A stretch of DNA of 64,000 nucleotides from Thalassocella blandensis (GTDB lineage: Bacteria > Pseudomonadota > Gammaproteobacteria > Pseudomonadales > Cellvibrionaceae), in contig CABFPG010000002.1 of the NCBI GenBank assembly GCA_902141825.1, positions 372,001 through 436,000 of the forward strand, read 5' to 3'. The translations under genes were made by a program, and so were the position numbers. Under the pieces are notes generated by a model. That model searched no databases. It was not told the origin of the DNA and was given only the letters and a program-made list of their open reading frames with translations. How positions within the stretch are numbered: the stretch's first letter is position 1; each line of letters starts with the position of its first letter. This document shows, piece by piece, positions 1-9,620 of the stretch.

Positions 1-301
1 CAACATATACCCAAACGACATCCAAACCGAGTTCCATCGCCAGTTGTTCGGCCACTTCCTGATAGCTGCTGACAGGCAACCCCGAGCGAGGCAACGCGTC
101 AGCGCCATCGAATTTAGGAGCGGCCAAACGGATCTTCCCGTGAGAAATAATTTCAGGCAAATCACCTGTCGACACATAACTTGCTGCGGCCTTTTTTGCC
201 TTCTTTGACGCGGCGGAGCTTGGAGAATTATCAGCATCCTTTGAACAGGAAACCACTAGGAACAACAGGCTGACGAGCAAAAGAAATAACTTTTGTGGCA
301 T
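1..301 (-). CDS. Partial lipoprotein with solute-binding-like N-terminus
   Basis: The first 100 residues of a protein that continues past the left edge of the window. It starts at the ATG at 301 with an AAAGGA-like ribosome site just upstream. A hydrophobic signal ends in a lipobox (LVVSC, Cys near residue 19), so it should be a lipoprotein. After an Ala/Lys/Ser-rich linker comes a segment with the look of the start of a family 3 extracellular solute-binding domain (ending LGLDVVWVYV). Such domains occur in amino-acid binding proteins and in MltF-type lytic transglycosylases, and the lipid anchor plus the 'GKIRLAAP' opening would suit the latter. The missing C-terminus would decide, so I give no symbol. 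Confidence 0.75.
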   Translation of the reverse strand, partial: MPQKLFLLLVSLLFLVVSCSKDADNSPSSAASKKAKKAAASYVSTGDLPEIISHGKIRLAAPKFDGADALPRSGLPVSSYQEVAEQLAMELGLDVVWVYV

Positions 302-827
302 GTGTAATCCTTTTGTGTTTTTTTATGAGAACCCATCTTCCAAGTTTTACGTGCGTCTTGCAATATACGGATCAATTAAGTGACACGATTGACGGGAAAA
401 TGCACTGTGAAAATCGATTTGCAAATGAAGCGCCCGTCCACTCAATCGGCGCCAATCACCAGCATGTTGCTGACGAGAGAAAAAGGAAGAGCAAATACAA
501 AGAAAACTAACCAGCAAGTAAATTAATCAGGGAGAAGAAGAAGCAGGACAAAGACTAAACAGGAAAAAGGCGAAATAGAAAGTCTTCGACAGCTCATTGA
601 GACAGCAGAACCCCGGAGCCGCTGCCAGGTGAAATAGCGTAAAGCCTGAAGCTGGAGACTTACGCTTGAAAACTTAAACCCGCAAATATAGACCTGAAAA
701 AATAGCCCCACTAAATAACAGACCGACTGAAAACAAGCATCCGTTACACGAAAGCCTTTGCTCACAGGCCAAAGTCAGAACCTTAAGCGAATCTCGGATT
801 AACTGCACTATTTTGGCGCTTACAGGA
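302..827. other. Gene-free spacer
   Basis: No convincing gene on either strand. Short open frames here lack ribosome sites and have unnatural composition. The stretch around 520-580 is purine-rich on the plus strand. A 7-bp inverted repeat (AGCGTAA at 636-642, TTACGCT at 660-666) is the only structure noticed. The promoter of the gene ending at 301 probably lies at the left end. Confidence 0.5.
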
Positions 828-1157
828 TTAACTTATACTACTGAGCTTCTCATTGGAATTTTTACGAAAGCCATTCTCATCGCCAAAACCGCGATCGCCA
901 TTCAAGTTTGCGACACGACGACTGTTGCCACTTTTTTTAGCTTCAAGTTTTTTCAGTAAATCGAGCTCCAATTCACTGATATTCAATTTGACGTAATGCA
1001 AACCTTCAGCCACCAACGACTGAACCTCATAGTCCGTCAGACCTTCGACATTGGCGGGCATTATTCGTTGAGGATTACGCCAGGTGCCGCCAACCAGGCG
1101 TAAAGTCGCACCACTGGTATGAACTAAATGATTGTAAGAAATTAGTGACCAGGTCAT
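828..1157 (-). CDS. Hypothetical protein, 109 aa
   Basis: I do not recognise this protein. The first 75 residues look like a folded soluble domain with natural composition. They include 'GLTDYEVQSLVAEGLHYVKLN' and an acidic/leucine helix (ELELDLLKKL). The last 35 residues are rich in Asn, Gly, Arg and Ser and probably disordered. There is no signal peptide or membrane segment. The ribosome site before the ATG is weak. It sits alone between long spacers, so context says nothing about its job. It could be a real orphan gene; the coding-like N-terminal half is the main support. Confidence 0.55.
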   Translation of the reverse strand: MTWSLISYNHLVHTSGATLRLVGGTWRNPQRIMPANVEGLTDYEVQSLVAEGLHYVKLNISELELDLLKKLEAKKSGNSRRVANLNGDRGFGDENGFRKNSNEKLSSIS

Positions 1158-1611
1158 TTTGTATACGCTTTAATTGTTATTCTTGTTGTTGGATTGTTTT
1201 TTCAAGCTTTTGTTGCTTTTAATCTGCTATAAACATGCAAATTCCTATGCAATTACAGACGGTTTAAAAGCGGCTCCATGCGTGTACATGTCAGATACTA
1301 TCGGGATCGCCAGCATTTACTGAATTTCAAGGGTTATACAGTGCTTAGCGAGTCCAAATCAATGGCCTTCTAAAATACCGTAATTCGGTTTTCGAGCAAC
1401 TAAAATTTCGTGATGAGGGTCGCAAACAGGCCGACTTCATAAACCTTAGCATAAACAACACGCATTACGTTTACTTTACAGCCACAAATTACTTTTTATT
1501 ATCAAAGATAGTAATGTTTATCGCGCTTGATTTTAAATTGGCATCAAACTGCCGAATGGTTGGGGAGCAATTGCACCTCAATCGTCATGTGGATAGAGGT
1601 GCAAAACAATC
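1158..1611. other. Gene-free, AT-rich spacer
   Basis: Nothing gene-like on either strand. Overlapping small frames on the plus strand at 1514-1772 are shadows of the minus-strand gene at 1612-2010. The part next to 1158 (TTG- and TTT-rich) presumably holds the promoter of the 109-residue gene. No strong hairpin was seen. Confidence 0.5.
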
Positions 1612-2010
1612 TTATTCGCTCTCTTTCATTTCATCCACTTCTTCTGCAACAGCACCGCTGGCTTCGTCTACCACTTCAGCTTCTGACATCGGTTCGCTGG
1701 CCATTTCCGCCGGTGTTACCTCGGCCTCCTGAGATTCACAACTCCAACCCCAGCTTTCTTGCTTGGCCATAAAGTCTGCTGCTTTTTGTTCGCAATAACC
1801 TTCCATGTTTTCGGCTCGCCACAGTGCCTGGGTACCTGTTTCTTTCACGTAATTGACGGTACAAGGGACGGTTTGACCATCCACTTCATAATCAATATGA
1901 ATCTCTCTCACCGCGCCCTCATGCGTACACACGGCCACTTTTACGGCATATGCAAATGGCGAAAAGGCGCAGATCGTCAACAAAGCTGTTTTAGTCAGAA
2001 ATTTGCTCAT
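1612..2010 (-). CDS. Secreted hypothetical protein with acidic tail, 132 aa
   Basis: Not a family I recognise. The N-terminus is a clear signal peptide (KTALLTICAFSPFAYA, cleavage near residue 22). The mature part has four cysteines (CTHEG, PCTVN, EGYCEQ, WSCESQ), which could form two disulfides in the periplasm. The last ~38 residues are almost entirely Glu, Ala, Ser, Met and Val, an acidic disordered tail. A good ribosome site (AAGGGG, about 8 nt from the ATG at 2010) supports the start. It is divergent from prc, with 280 bp between them. The cysteine-rich core plus acidic tail might bind a cation or partner protein, but that is a guess. Confidence 0.75.
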   Translation of the reverse strand: MSKFLTKTALLTICAFSPFAYAVKVAVCTHEGAVREIHIDYEVDGQTVPCTVNYVKETGTQALWRAENMEGYCEQKAADFMAKQESWGWSCESQEAEVTPAEMASEPMSEAEVVDEASGAVAEEVDEMKESE

Positions 2011-2293
2011 TAAGAATCCCCTTCAAATTGTCGTGGTTATTTTTGCTTAGAAAAGAAACAAAATGACGTCTTTATTACAACTTGGCGCCTATTTTGGATG
2101 GAAAAATCGGTTCAATAATGTATATAACGTATTTTTACAGATTCGCCAGGATTTAAAGTTAACTATCGTGTTCAAAGCTTTAAGTAAAGTTGAACTTTAA
2201 CGATTAATTCCGCTCTGTGGAGTGGATGTAGGCTATGGTATAGTAAGTAGCAAAAAATATTTTTGAAACATGTCTTAAAGGTACGGAAGTAAC

Positions 2294-4447
2294 ATGCTAA
2301 GAAATCTCACTCGGCTGGTAGTTATAGTTGTTGCCAACGGTATTTTGTCTCTTGGAGTGCAGGCACTTTCATTAGACCCTCTTTCTTACACAAAAACCCA
2401 ATCCGAAACGGTAAAGGATATACTGGCCAAATTACAATCACGCCACTACCGTGAAATTCAGATAAACGATGATCTTTCCGAGCGCTATTTGAGTAGCTAC
2501 CTCGATACGCTAGACCCTTCCCGCATGTTTTTTTACAGCAAGGACATCCAATCCTTCGAAAAACACCGAGACAAATTCGATGACGATTTTAAATCCGGCA
2601 ACTTAGATGCGGCTTTTGAAATTTATGATATTTATCGTCAGCGTGTCGGCTCCCGAATGGAATCCGTACTCGAAATGTTGAATGACTCAACAGTGAAATT
2701 TGACTTCACAGAAAAAGACGATGTTTTGATCGATCGCGATGAGCAGCCCTGGCCTAAAACCATGACCGAAGCGGATAAACTTTGGTATAAACGCGTTAAA
2801 CTCAGTTTGCTCAATCTAAAAATGGCCGGCAAGACCCTGGAAGAAGCCAAGGAAGTTGTCGCAAAACGCTACAAAAGACAACTTAAAAGAATCCAACAGG
2901 AAGACACGGCAGATGTGTTTGAAACTGTCGCCAACGCACTTACGCTTTTGTACGATCCGCACACCAATTACTGGTCACCACGCACGTCGGAAAACTTCAA
3001 TATCAACATGTCTTTGTCGCTCGAAGGTATTGGCGCCGTGCTGCAGTCCGAAGATGAATTCACCAAGGTTGTACGCCTGGTTCCCGGTGGACCTGCTGAC
3101 AAACAAGGTCAGCTAAAACCCACAGATAAAATCACTGGTGTTGCCCAGGGAGACGAAGGCGAAGTTGTCGACGTGGTTGGCTGGCGCCTGGAGGAAGTTG
3201 TAGACCTTATTCGCGGCCCTAAAAACACTGTGGTTAAACTCGAAGTGATGCGCTCTGACTCTAAAACATCTGCAGACACTCGCGTAATTCGTATCAACCG
3301 TGGACGGGTCAAACTCGAAGATCAGGCAGCACAGAGCGATGTACTTGAACTGGGTGAAGACGGCAAAACAGTAAAAATCGGCGTGATCTACCTGCCGACA
3401 TTTTATGTAGATTTTGATGCCCAACGTCGCCGAATGATTGACTACAAAAGCAGCTCAAATGATGTTGCTAAACTCTTACGCGACCTGATGAAACAAGGTA
3501 TCGATGGCTTGATTCTGGATCTGCGTAACAATGGCGGCGGCTCGCTGCAGGAAGCGGTCAATCTGACTGACCTGTTTATCGACCAAGGCCCAGTGGTACA
3601 GATTCGCAGCCCGGATGACCACATCAATCGCCATAATCGCTCACGCTTTAAAGCGATGTATTCCGGTCCGCTGGTGGTAATGGTAAACCGACTGAGCGCC
3701 TCAGCCTCCGAAATTTTTGCCGGTGCTATTCAGGACTATGGCCGCGGGATTATCGTCGGTACACAAACATTTGGTAAAGGCACAGTGCAGTCAGTCAATC
3801 CACTGCTGGAAGGCGGTTTAAAAATCACCGAATCCAAATTCTATAGAGTGTCCGGTGACAGTACCCAGCATCGCGGCGTTATTCCTGACATCAATATGCC
3901 GATGATGATCGACCCCGAAGAAGTTGGTGAATCCGCCTACGAAAATGCTCTGCCCTGGGATAAAATTCACCCAGTGCCCCATTCGCAATACTTCAATTTC
4001 TCCAGTATTTTGCCTGTGGTCGAAAATCTCCATGCAAAACGTGCAGCGAAAGACCCAGATTACAACTTCATGCTGGATCAAATTGAAATCATGCGTAAGA
4101 ACAAAGAAAAGAAAACCATTTCTTTGAATGAAAAAACACGCATCGAAGAAAAGGAAAATACCGAACTGGAAGCTATGCGGATTGAAAACAAACGACGCGC
4201 GGCAAAAGGTTTAAAGGCTTACAAAGATCTCAAAGAATTTCGTGCTTCCGAAACGGAAGAAGAGTCTGAAGACGAGGCCGCTGTTGCTGCAGCTGCATCT
4301 GCAGAATCTAAAATTGATGTTAATGGCGATGCCTTGCTCATCGAAACCGGCAGTATCTTGATGGATGTTATCCGCTTATCCGGTAAGCCCGAGCAACGCC
4401 AGGCGTTCAATTACCGTAAACAATTTTCACCCGGTATCGCAGAATAA
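2294..4447 (+). CDS. prc: Tail-specific periplasmic protease Prc (Tsp)
   Basis: Carboxy-terminal processing protease of family S41. It degrades or trims periplasmic proteins with nonpolar C-termini, and in relatives it controls peptidoglycan endopeptidases. Residues 1-25 are a signal peptide. A helical N-terminal domain follows, then a PDZ domain near residues 240-330 (LEGIGAVL...GGPADKQG). The S41 core contains the Ser/Lys dyad: by alignment with E. coli Tsp, Ser470 in SASASEIF, Asp481 and Lys495 in FGKGTVQ. A C-terminal helical, charged region (about 590-717) matches the usual extra domain. At 717 aa it is slightly longer than the E. coli enzyme. GGAAG precedes the ATG at 2294. A hairpin terminator follows. 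Confidence 0.97.
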   Translation: MLRNLTRLVVIVVANGILSLGVQALSLDPLSYTKTQSETVKDILAKLQSRHYREIQINDDLSERYLSSYLDTLDPSRMFFYSKDIQSFEKHRDKFDDDFKSGNLDAAFEIYDIYRQRVGSRMESVLEMLNDSTVKFDFTEKDDVLIDRDEQPWPKTMTEADKLWYKRVKLSLLNLKMAGKTLEEAKEVVAKRYKRQLKRIQQEDTADVFETVANALTLLYDPHTNYWSPRTSENFNINMSLSLEGIGAVLQSEDEFTKVVRLVPGGPADKQGQLKPTDKITGVAQGDEGEVVDVVGWRLEEVVDLIRGPKNTVVKLEVMRSDSKTSADTRVIRINRGRVKLEDQAAQSDVLELGEDGKTVKIGVIYLPTFYVDFDAQRRRMIDYKSSSNDVAKLLRDLMKQGIDGLILDLRNNGGGSLQEAVNLTDLFIDQGPVVQIRSPDDHINRHNRSRFKAMYSGPLVVMVNRLSASASEIFAGAIQDYGRGIIVGTQTFGKGTVQSVNPLLEGGLKITESKFYRVSGDSTQHRGVIPDINMPMMIDPEEVGESAYENALPWDKIHPVPHSQYFNFSSILPVVENLHAKRAAKDPDYNFMLDQIEIMRKNKEKKTISLNEKTRIEEKENTELEAMRIENKRRAAKGLKAYKDLKEFRASETEEESEDEAAVAAAASAESKIDVNGDALLIETGSILMDVIRLSGKPEQRQAFNYRKQFSPGIAE

Positions 4448-4458
4448 CCCCCCTCTCC

Positions 4459-4495
4459 AAGCGGAATACGTTACACTATTCCGCTTTCTTCTTTT
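4459..4495 (+). terminator. Rho-independent terminator after prc
   Basis: AAGCGGAATA (4459-4468) pairs with TATTCCGCTT (4477-4486) around an 8-nt loop and is followed by TTCTTCTTTT. It separates prc from xthA, which therefore probably has its own promoter or depends on readthrough. Confidence 0.8.
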
Positions 4496-4548
4496 AAGCA
4501 CGCTTAAAACTTTCTATTTTCCTTATTTTATTGCTTTCATTTATTGCT

Positions 4549-5358
4549 ATGTTAATTGTTTCATTTAATGTCAACAGCATCCGTACGCGTCTGCATCAGT
4601 TAGAAGCGGTCATTGATAAATATTCCCCGACGTTTATAGGTCTGCAGGAAACCAAAGTGGTGGACGATGACTTTCCCATAGACCACATAGAAAAGCTCGG
4701 TTATGAAGTAAAATTTACCGGGCAGAAAACTCATTACGGCGTTGCCCTGCTCTCCAAACTTCCCTTTGAATCCAGCCAGTTGAATTTTCCGGGCGATGAT
4801 GAAAGTGCGCAAAAGCGATTCGTCTCAGGCGAATTTCGCTACAACGATAAAAAAATAACGGTGATGAATGGATATTTTCCTCAAGGGGAAAGCCGTGAGC
4901 ATCCCGTTAAATTTCCAAACAAGCAAAAATACTATGAAGATCTGCAGCACTATGTCACGAACCTGCCTGACAAAGAGCACGTAATTGTGATGGGCGATCT
5001 GAACGTTGCGCCGCAGGATATGGACATAGGAATTGGCGATGCGGCCCACAAACGCTGGCTAAAAGATGGGAAATGCAGCTTTCTTCCAGAGGAGCGGGAA
5101 TGGTTTCAACGCCTGGAACAAGCCGGTTACTTCGATACCTATAGATCCATCCACCCGGACAACGCTGAGTTATTCAGCTGGTTCGATTATCGATCTAAAG
5201 GTTTTGAACGTGAACCGAAACGAGGCTTACGCATCGATTTTGTTTTAGCGTCCAAAGCTCTGAATGATAAATGTATTGATGCAGGTATTGATTATGATAT
5301 TCGCGCGATGGAGCGGCCGTCGGATCACTGCCCAGTCTGGTCAAAATTCGACTTTTAA
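4549..5358 (+). CDS. xthA: Exodeoxyribonuclease III
   Basis: Exonuclease III is the main AP endonuclease of base-excision repair: it cleaves 5' to abasic sites and has 3'-5' exonuclease and 3'-phosphatase activity, with Mg2+. The protein (269 aa) is colinear with E. coli XthA. Catalytic positions are visible: Asn7 in SFNVN, Glu34 in LQETKV, the GDLNVAPQDMDIGIG segment with Asp and Asn, and the C-terminal SDHCPVW with the essential Asp-His. I chose the ATG at 4549 (MLIVSFNV) because it matches the usual family start; an in-frame TTG at 4531 adds only six residues. The ribosome site is weak. It is cytoplasmic. Confidence 0.96.
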   Translation: MLIVSFNVNSIRTRLHQLEAVIDKYSPTFIGLQETKVVDDDFPIDHIEKLGYEVKFTGQKTHYGVALLSKLPFESSQLNFPGDDESAQKRFVSGEFRYNDKKITVMNGYFPQGESREHPVKFPNKQKYYEDLQHYVTNLPDKEHVIVMGDLNVAPQDMDIGIGDAAHKRWLKDGKCSFLPEEREWFQRLEQAGYFDTYRSIHPDNAELFSWFDYRSKGFEREPKRGLRIDFVLASKALNDKCIDAGIDYDIRAMERPSDHCPVWSKFDF

Positions 5359-5447
5359 GTTCGTTTAATTTTTGTAAATGTTCTTTATAAGTCTTCTTTA
5401 CACGCTCGGTCCCGCACGTCTTTTGTGGTGAGGACATCTGAGGTTAA

Positions 5448-5472
5448 CGAGGCTGCCCCCTGGGCTACCTCG
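5448..5472. terminator. Hairpin between converging xthA and kinase gene
   Basis: CGAGG (5448-5452) and GCCC pair with GGGC and CCTCG (to 5472), with a small internal loop and a CCT apical loop. It lies between two convergent genes, where a terminator is expected, but no clear T tract follows on either strand. The termination role is inferred. Confidence 0.35.
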
Positions 5473-5505
5473 AAACTTACAGGAAAATGACGTTTTAATA
5501 GCGGA

Positions 5506-7653
5506 TTAAATCAAGGTTGCCCAATAACCGATAGTATTCACGAGTGTTTTTTTCGGGTTGTGTACCAGATCGATGAAATCATCCAGCCCTAGCTCATACG
5601 CACTGTTCTCTACATCTTTTTCCGTTACGCTTAATCCGATAACCGGCAGAAGCGTTTCTTTTTTAAGAGATTTCTCGGCTGAGCGAATTTCTCTCACCAC
5701 TTCCGCAATATTGTCAAAATTATCACTATCGATAATTACAATCTGACATTCATCATCTTTAATTTTGTTAATGAGGTTAGGCAGCGCATCGTAGACCGTC
5801 AGCGAATCTCCCAGTTTTTCCAGAGTAGATTCCAGTTTTTGATCCATTTTTCCTGGCGCCGTTAATACCGCTGTCTGTACATTAAAAGGAAGCAACAAAG
5901 TGGAATCGTCTTGTTTTTCTGACGCATCGCCCTGCTTATAAATCTGATGGAAAATACTTTCCAACTCAAACAGCCCAGTCGGTTTGTCGACATAGAAAAA
6001 GCCATTGTTCTCATCAAATCCATTTTTACGCATTATAATTTGCTGTTTGCGAGTTGCGGCCACAATTTTATGTGTAAATTTTAATTCCGGTATTTCCAGA
6101 ATGGCCTCGCAAAAAGCTACCACGCTTTGATTATCTGGCTCCAGATAAAAGATCAGACTTTCGATGGGGTTTTGATATTTATAGCTGTTTTGCAGTGTTT
6201 GCAGCGCACGCTTATATTGCGTTTCTGTAAATACATTAAACCCCAGCGCGTCCAATTCCTGCCGTTTAAGATCAACAATTCTCGGGCTATTGTGCATGAG
6301 CAATACGTTGTGACCCGAAAAAGAATCTTTGTGGAAATCGAGCTGCCCTGCAATTTCAGCAATATCAATTTTTGCATTGAAACGAAATTGGTGCTCTTCT
6401 GTCACCCCTTCATTCACCTCAATACTGCCATTCATTAATTCTGCCAGGCCTTTCGCCACCACCAGAGACAAACTTGCTTCGGGCGCAATTGGAGCCGAGT
6501 CATCCGCAAAAAATCGTTTTTTGTTTTTATCTTGTGTTCGTGTCACGGTAACATACAGCTCACCTGCCGTTTCGTACTCCCTTAGAAACTCCACTTCCAC
6601 CAAAATAATACATTTTTCAATACTGGTGAGCGTCATATCTAACAGAGTACGGATCACTTGCGCCAGTCGAGAAGCGTCGCCTTTTAACCGTAAAGGAAGA
6701 TTCGGTGATAATGCCGTTTCAATTTGAATATCTTTGCGCTCAGCGTCATCGATAAATTCGGCTACAAGGTGCTGGATCTCGTGTCGAATATTGAACACAC
6801 TGTCCCGCAGATCCAGCTCTTTTGACAATACGCCATGGAAATCCCGGATATTGCCATACAAATCACTTAACTCTGACTGGATTCGCTCTTTAAACACGTT
6901 GGGGTCATGGATGGTTTTAATACTGACATGAGACAAAATTCGGTCGATATCACTGTGCAGTAAATTCATAAATTCCGCATTCAACTTCACGTTGGCTCTC
7001 GTATCACGCTTTTCTTCTTCAATCGATTGGGTCTTGCGCGCAAGAGCGTACGTCGCTTCGAGTTTTTCCCAGTAATTTTCCGAAATGAGTCGACATTGGT
7101 GAGTTAATACCAAGTAAAAGACCAGCAGCATCACACCATAGAGCACAGAATTTAAGTCCCCCAGAGATATGGCAATTATCCCGGCAGGCACCTGCCCTAC
7201 AAATTGATAATAGGCGAGAAATTTTTGATACGGCGCGAACGCATGCGCTGTTGTCGAAAAGAAGATGACCGTGTAAATCCAGAATAAGGGGGCTTCACCC
7301 TGCATACCTAATTTCAATGTCACCGAGGAAAGAATTATCCCCCACCAGATTCCGCCCAGCAATGTTGCCACAAAATATCGGTTCCGCCATTTGGCTGGAG
7401 CGCGGGGATAAAGGTGTTCAAAGCGAAATAATAAGAACCCTCTCAACAAGGTAATCAGCAAAAGTCCAATCGTCAGAAAAATCATCAAATCGTGATTTTC
7501 TTCGAAAAAACGTCCGCTGAATAAAATTACCAGGAAGGCCAGGAAATTAACAATGAGTCCACGTCGACTGTATTTTGCCATGCGAGCATCTGTTTCACGC
7601 ATGATGTGCCGATCTTTCTGAACCTTGCTGGTGGGTAAAAAGAAACTAAACAT
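5506..7653 (-). CDS. Membrane-bound degenerate hybrid histidine kinase
   Basis: 715 aa. The N-terminus (residues ~30-200) has about six hydrophobic segments and no periplasmic sensor loop of note. A coiled linker leads to a DHp-like helix with a shifted histidine (EFMNLLHSDIDRIL). The ATPase-like domain is degraded: the N-box reads LLDMTLTSIEK without the usual Asn, and the G2 glycines are replaced (SLSLVVAKGLAELMNGSIEV). Two receiver-like domains follow. The first (~455-580) lacks an obvious phospho-acceptor; the second (~600-715) keeps a plausible Asp in QIVIIDSDNFD. It probably signals by binding or by receiving phosphate rather than as a normal kinase. It stands alone, with no partner regulator beside it. 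ATG at 7653. Confidence 0.75.
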   Translation of the reverse strand: MFSFFLPTSKVQKDRHIMRETDARMAKYSRRGLIVNFLAFLVILFSGRFFEENHDLMIFLTIGLLLITLLRGFLLFRFEHLYPRAPAKWRNRYFVATLLGGIWWGIILSSVTLKLGMQGEAPLFWIYTVIFFSTTAHAFAPYQKFLAYYQFVGQVPAGIIAISLGDLNSVLYGVMLLVFYLVLTHQCRLISENYWEKLEATYALARKTQSIEEEKRDTRANVKLNAEFMNLLHSDIDRILSHVSIKTIHDPNVFKERIQSELSDLYGNIRDFHGVLSKELDLRDSVFNIRHEIQHLVAEFIDDAERKDIQIETALSPNLPLRLKGDASRLAQVIRTLLDMTLTSIEKCIILVEVEFLREYETAGELYVTVTRTQDKNKKRFFADDSAPIAPEASLSLVVAKGLAELMNGSIEVNEGVTEEHQFRFNAKIDIAEIAGQLDFHKDSFSGHNVLLMHNSPRIVDLKRQELDALGFNVFTETQYKRALQTLQNSYKYQNPIESLIFYLEPDNQSVVAFCEAILEIPELKFTHKIVAATRKQQIIMRKNGFDENNGFFYVDKPTGLFELESIFHQIYKQGDASEKQDDSTLLLPFNVQTAVLTAPGKMDQKLESTLEKLGDSLTVYDALPNLINKIKDDECQIVIIDSDNFDNIAEVVREIRSAEKSLKKETLLPVIGLSVTEKDVENSAYELGLDDFIDLVHNPKKTLVNTIGYWATLI

Positions 7654-7894
7654 GAATATTTTATAAACTTATGCGTTATTTTAATCCAGATAACGGCTAA
7701 ACATTAGCCACGTTGATCAGCTTAAACCCTTAACTTTACTTACATTCAGCTGACTCATTAAAACGGACTCACCACCGACACGTGTTCATGCCTTTATCCG
7801 TTGCCACTTATTCTACTCTTATTAAACCCCTCACCAAAGTTTTATATTACTGCGGTAACTTCCCATAATGCCCCGCAAAATACGGCAGACACAA
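7654..7894. other. Spacer upstream of the kinase gene
   Basis: The promoter region of the kinase gene is expected here. No gene or clear repeat was seen. The region ends at the etfA terminator. Confidence 0.4.
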
Positions 7895-7920
7895 AAAAGC
7901 CCCTGTAAAAGGGGCTTTTT
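7895..7920 (-). terminator. Terminator of etfBA
   Basis: AAAAAGCCCC and GGGGCTTTTT form a stem around a 7-nt loop, with A and T tracts on both sides, so it can work in either direction. It lies 18 bp beyond the etfA stop codon. Confidence 0.9.
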
Positions 7921-7938
7921 AACTTTCAAGGCAGTCAC

Positions 7939-8871
7939 TTAACCAAGCAGTTTATCCAGCTCAGGCACCGCTTCAAACAGATCAGCCACCAATCCATAAT
8001 CTGCGACCTGGAATATCGGCGCCTCTTCATCTTTGTTGATTGCGACGATCACTTTAGAATCTTTCATCCCGGCAAGATGCTGAATCGCACCTGAAATCCC
8101 CACCGCTATATACAGCTCAGGCGCAACAATTTTACCGGTTTGACCCACCTGCATGTCATTCGGAACAAAGCCGGCATCCACAGCGGCACGAGAAGCGCCT
8201 ACAGCTGCACCAAGCTTATCAGCCAGACTGTACAATAAGTTGAAGTTTTCACCATTCTGCATGCCACGGCCACCGGAAATGACAATCCGGGCGGAGGTCA
8301 GTTCTGGGCGATCAGATTCCGCCAACTCTTCACCGGCAAATGAGGAAATCCCCTGGTCATGCGCCGCATCTGCAGTCTCCAATGCAGCAGAACCGCCTTC
8401 GGCACTGGCTGGATCAAACGCTGTTGCGCGCACGGTCATAACTTTAATGGCATCACTGGATTGGACTTTAGCAATAACATTGCCCGCGTAAATTGGACGC
8501 GTGAAAGTATCGGCACTTTCAACGCCAATTACATCTGAAATCATTTGCGAATCTACCAGAGCACCTACGCGTGGTAACAGGTTCTTACCCGTAGTGGTTG
8601 CAGGGGCAAGGATATGGCTGTAACCAGATGCCAGTTCAGTCACGAGTGCCGCTACATTTTCAGCCAGCTGATGTTCATAGCATTGAGCGTCCGCGAGGAT
8701 CACCTTACTCACACCCGAAATTTTCTGAGCCTGCTCCGCTGCGGCGCCACAAGCGGTACCAGCAACCAGCACCACTACATCACTATCCAGTTTTTGCGCT
8801 GCCGTTACTGTATTAAGAGTCGCCCCTTTAATAGAGGCATTATCGTGTTCTGCAATCACTAATACGCTCAT
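7939..8871 (-). CDS. etfA: Electron transfer flavoprotein alpha subunit
   Basis: The larger subunit of the soluble FAD/AMP electron carrier that accepts electrons from acyl-CoA dehydrogenases and passes them to ETF-quinone oxidoreductase. 310 aa, normal for the family. The N-terminal domain starts [10 protein letters not shown]. The C-terminal FAD domain has [11 protein letters not shown] (about residues 198-208) and the family signature [17 protein letters not shown]. It is the second gene of etfBA: its ATG overlaps the etfB stop by 4 bp (8868-8871), which implies translational coupling. A strong terminator follows. The likely local electron donor is the isovaleryl-CoA dehydrogenase at 61.6-62.8 kb. 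Confidence 0.97.
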   Translation of the reverse strand: MSVLVIAEHDNASIKGATLNTVTAAQKLDSDVVVLVAGTACGAAAEQAQKISGVSKVILADAQCYEHQLAENVAALVTELASGYSHILAPATTTGKNLLPRVGALVDSQMISDVIGVESADTFTRPIYAGNVIAKVQSSDAIKVMTVRATAFDPASAEGGSAALETADAAHDQGISSFAGEELAESDRPELTSARIVISGGRGMQNGENFNLLYSLADKLGAAVGASRAAVDAGFVPNDMQVGQTGKIVAPELYIAVGISGAIQHLAGMKDSKVIVAINKDEEAPIFQVADYGLVADLFEAVPELDKLLG

Positions 8872-9620
8872 GACACCACCTTCGCTTCATTCTTTAATTT
8901 CTCGACCAACTCTTCAACGCTTGCCACTTTAATTCCACCCTTACGCTCAGGCGGTGGAGCAACGCTTAGTAGTTTCACACGAGGAGTTGCGTCAACGCCA
9001 AGGTCTTCCAGACTCATGGTATCCATTGGCTTCTTCTTCGCCTTCATAATGTTTGGCAGCGACGCATAGCGAGGCTCATTCAAACGCAAGTCAGTTGTTA
9101 CAACAGCAGGTAGTTTCAATGCAACGGTTTGCAAACCACCGTCAATTTCACGTGTCACGTTCACGCCGGCATCGGTCACTTCGACTTTGGAGGCAAAAGT
9201 CCCCTGCGGCAAACCAGCTAATGCAGCAAACATTTGCCCTGTCTGGTTGTTATCGCCATCGATGGATTGCTTACCCAGAATCACTAATTCGGGAGATTCT
9301 TTTTCATAGATCGCTTTCAGGCATTTTGCGATGGCCAATGGCTCGAGATTTTCATCAGTCTGAACCAGAATGCCTCGGTCTGCCCCAATTGCCATTGCCG
9401 CACGAATTTGCTCCTGCGCCTTTGCCGGACCAATAGACACAACAACAATTTCTGTCGCCTTACCCGCTTCTTTCAAGCGTACGGCTTCTTCAACCGCAAT
9501 TTCACAGAATGGGTTCATAGACATTTTGACATTGGCCAAATCGACGTCACTTCCGTCGCCTTTGGGCCTGACTTTTACGTTGTAGTCCACAACACGTTTA
9601 ATAGGCACGAGAATTTTCAT
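8868..9620 (-). CDS. etfB: Electron transfer flavoprotein beta subunit
   Basis: The small ETF subunit, which binds AMP and carries the recognition loop for dehydrogenases. 250 aa, colinear with known bacterial Etf[19 protein letters not shown] at the start, a CE-I-A-V-E-E-A helix near residue 40, the [10 protein letters not shown] signature and the [20 protein letters not shown] recognition region. The ATG at 9620 has GGAGG about 10 nt upstream. It is the first gene of the etfBA pair. Its promoter lies in the ~1 kb spacer shared with the divergent ETF-QO gene, so the two halves of the electron route may be regulated together. Confidence 0.97.
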   Translation of the reverse strand: MKILVPIKRVVDYNVKVRPKGDGSDVDLANVKMSMNPFCEIAVEEAVRLKEAGKATEIVVVSIGPAKAQEQIRAAMAIGADRGILVQTDENLEPLAIAKCLKAIYEKESPELVILGKQSIDGDNNQTGQMFAALAGLPQGTFASKVEVTDAGVNVTREIDGGLQTVALKLPAVVTTDLRLNEPRYASLPNIMKAKKKPMDTMSLEDLGVDATPRVKLLSVAPPPERKGGIKVASVEELVEKLKNEAKVVS

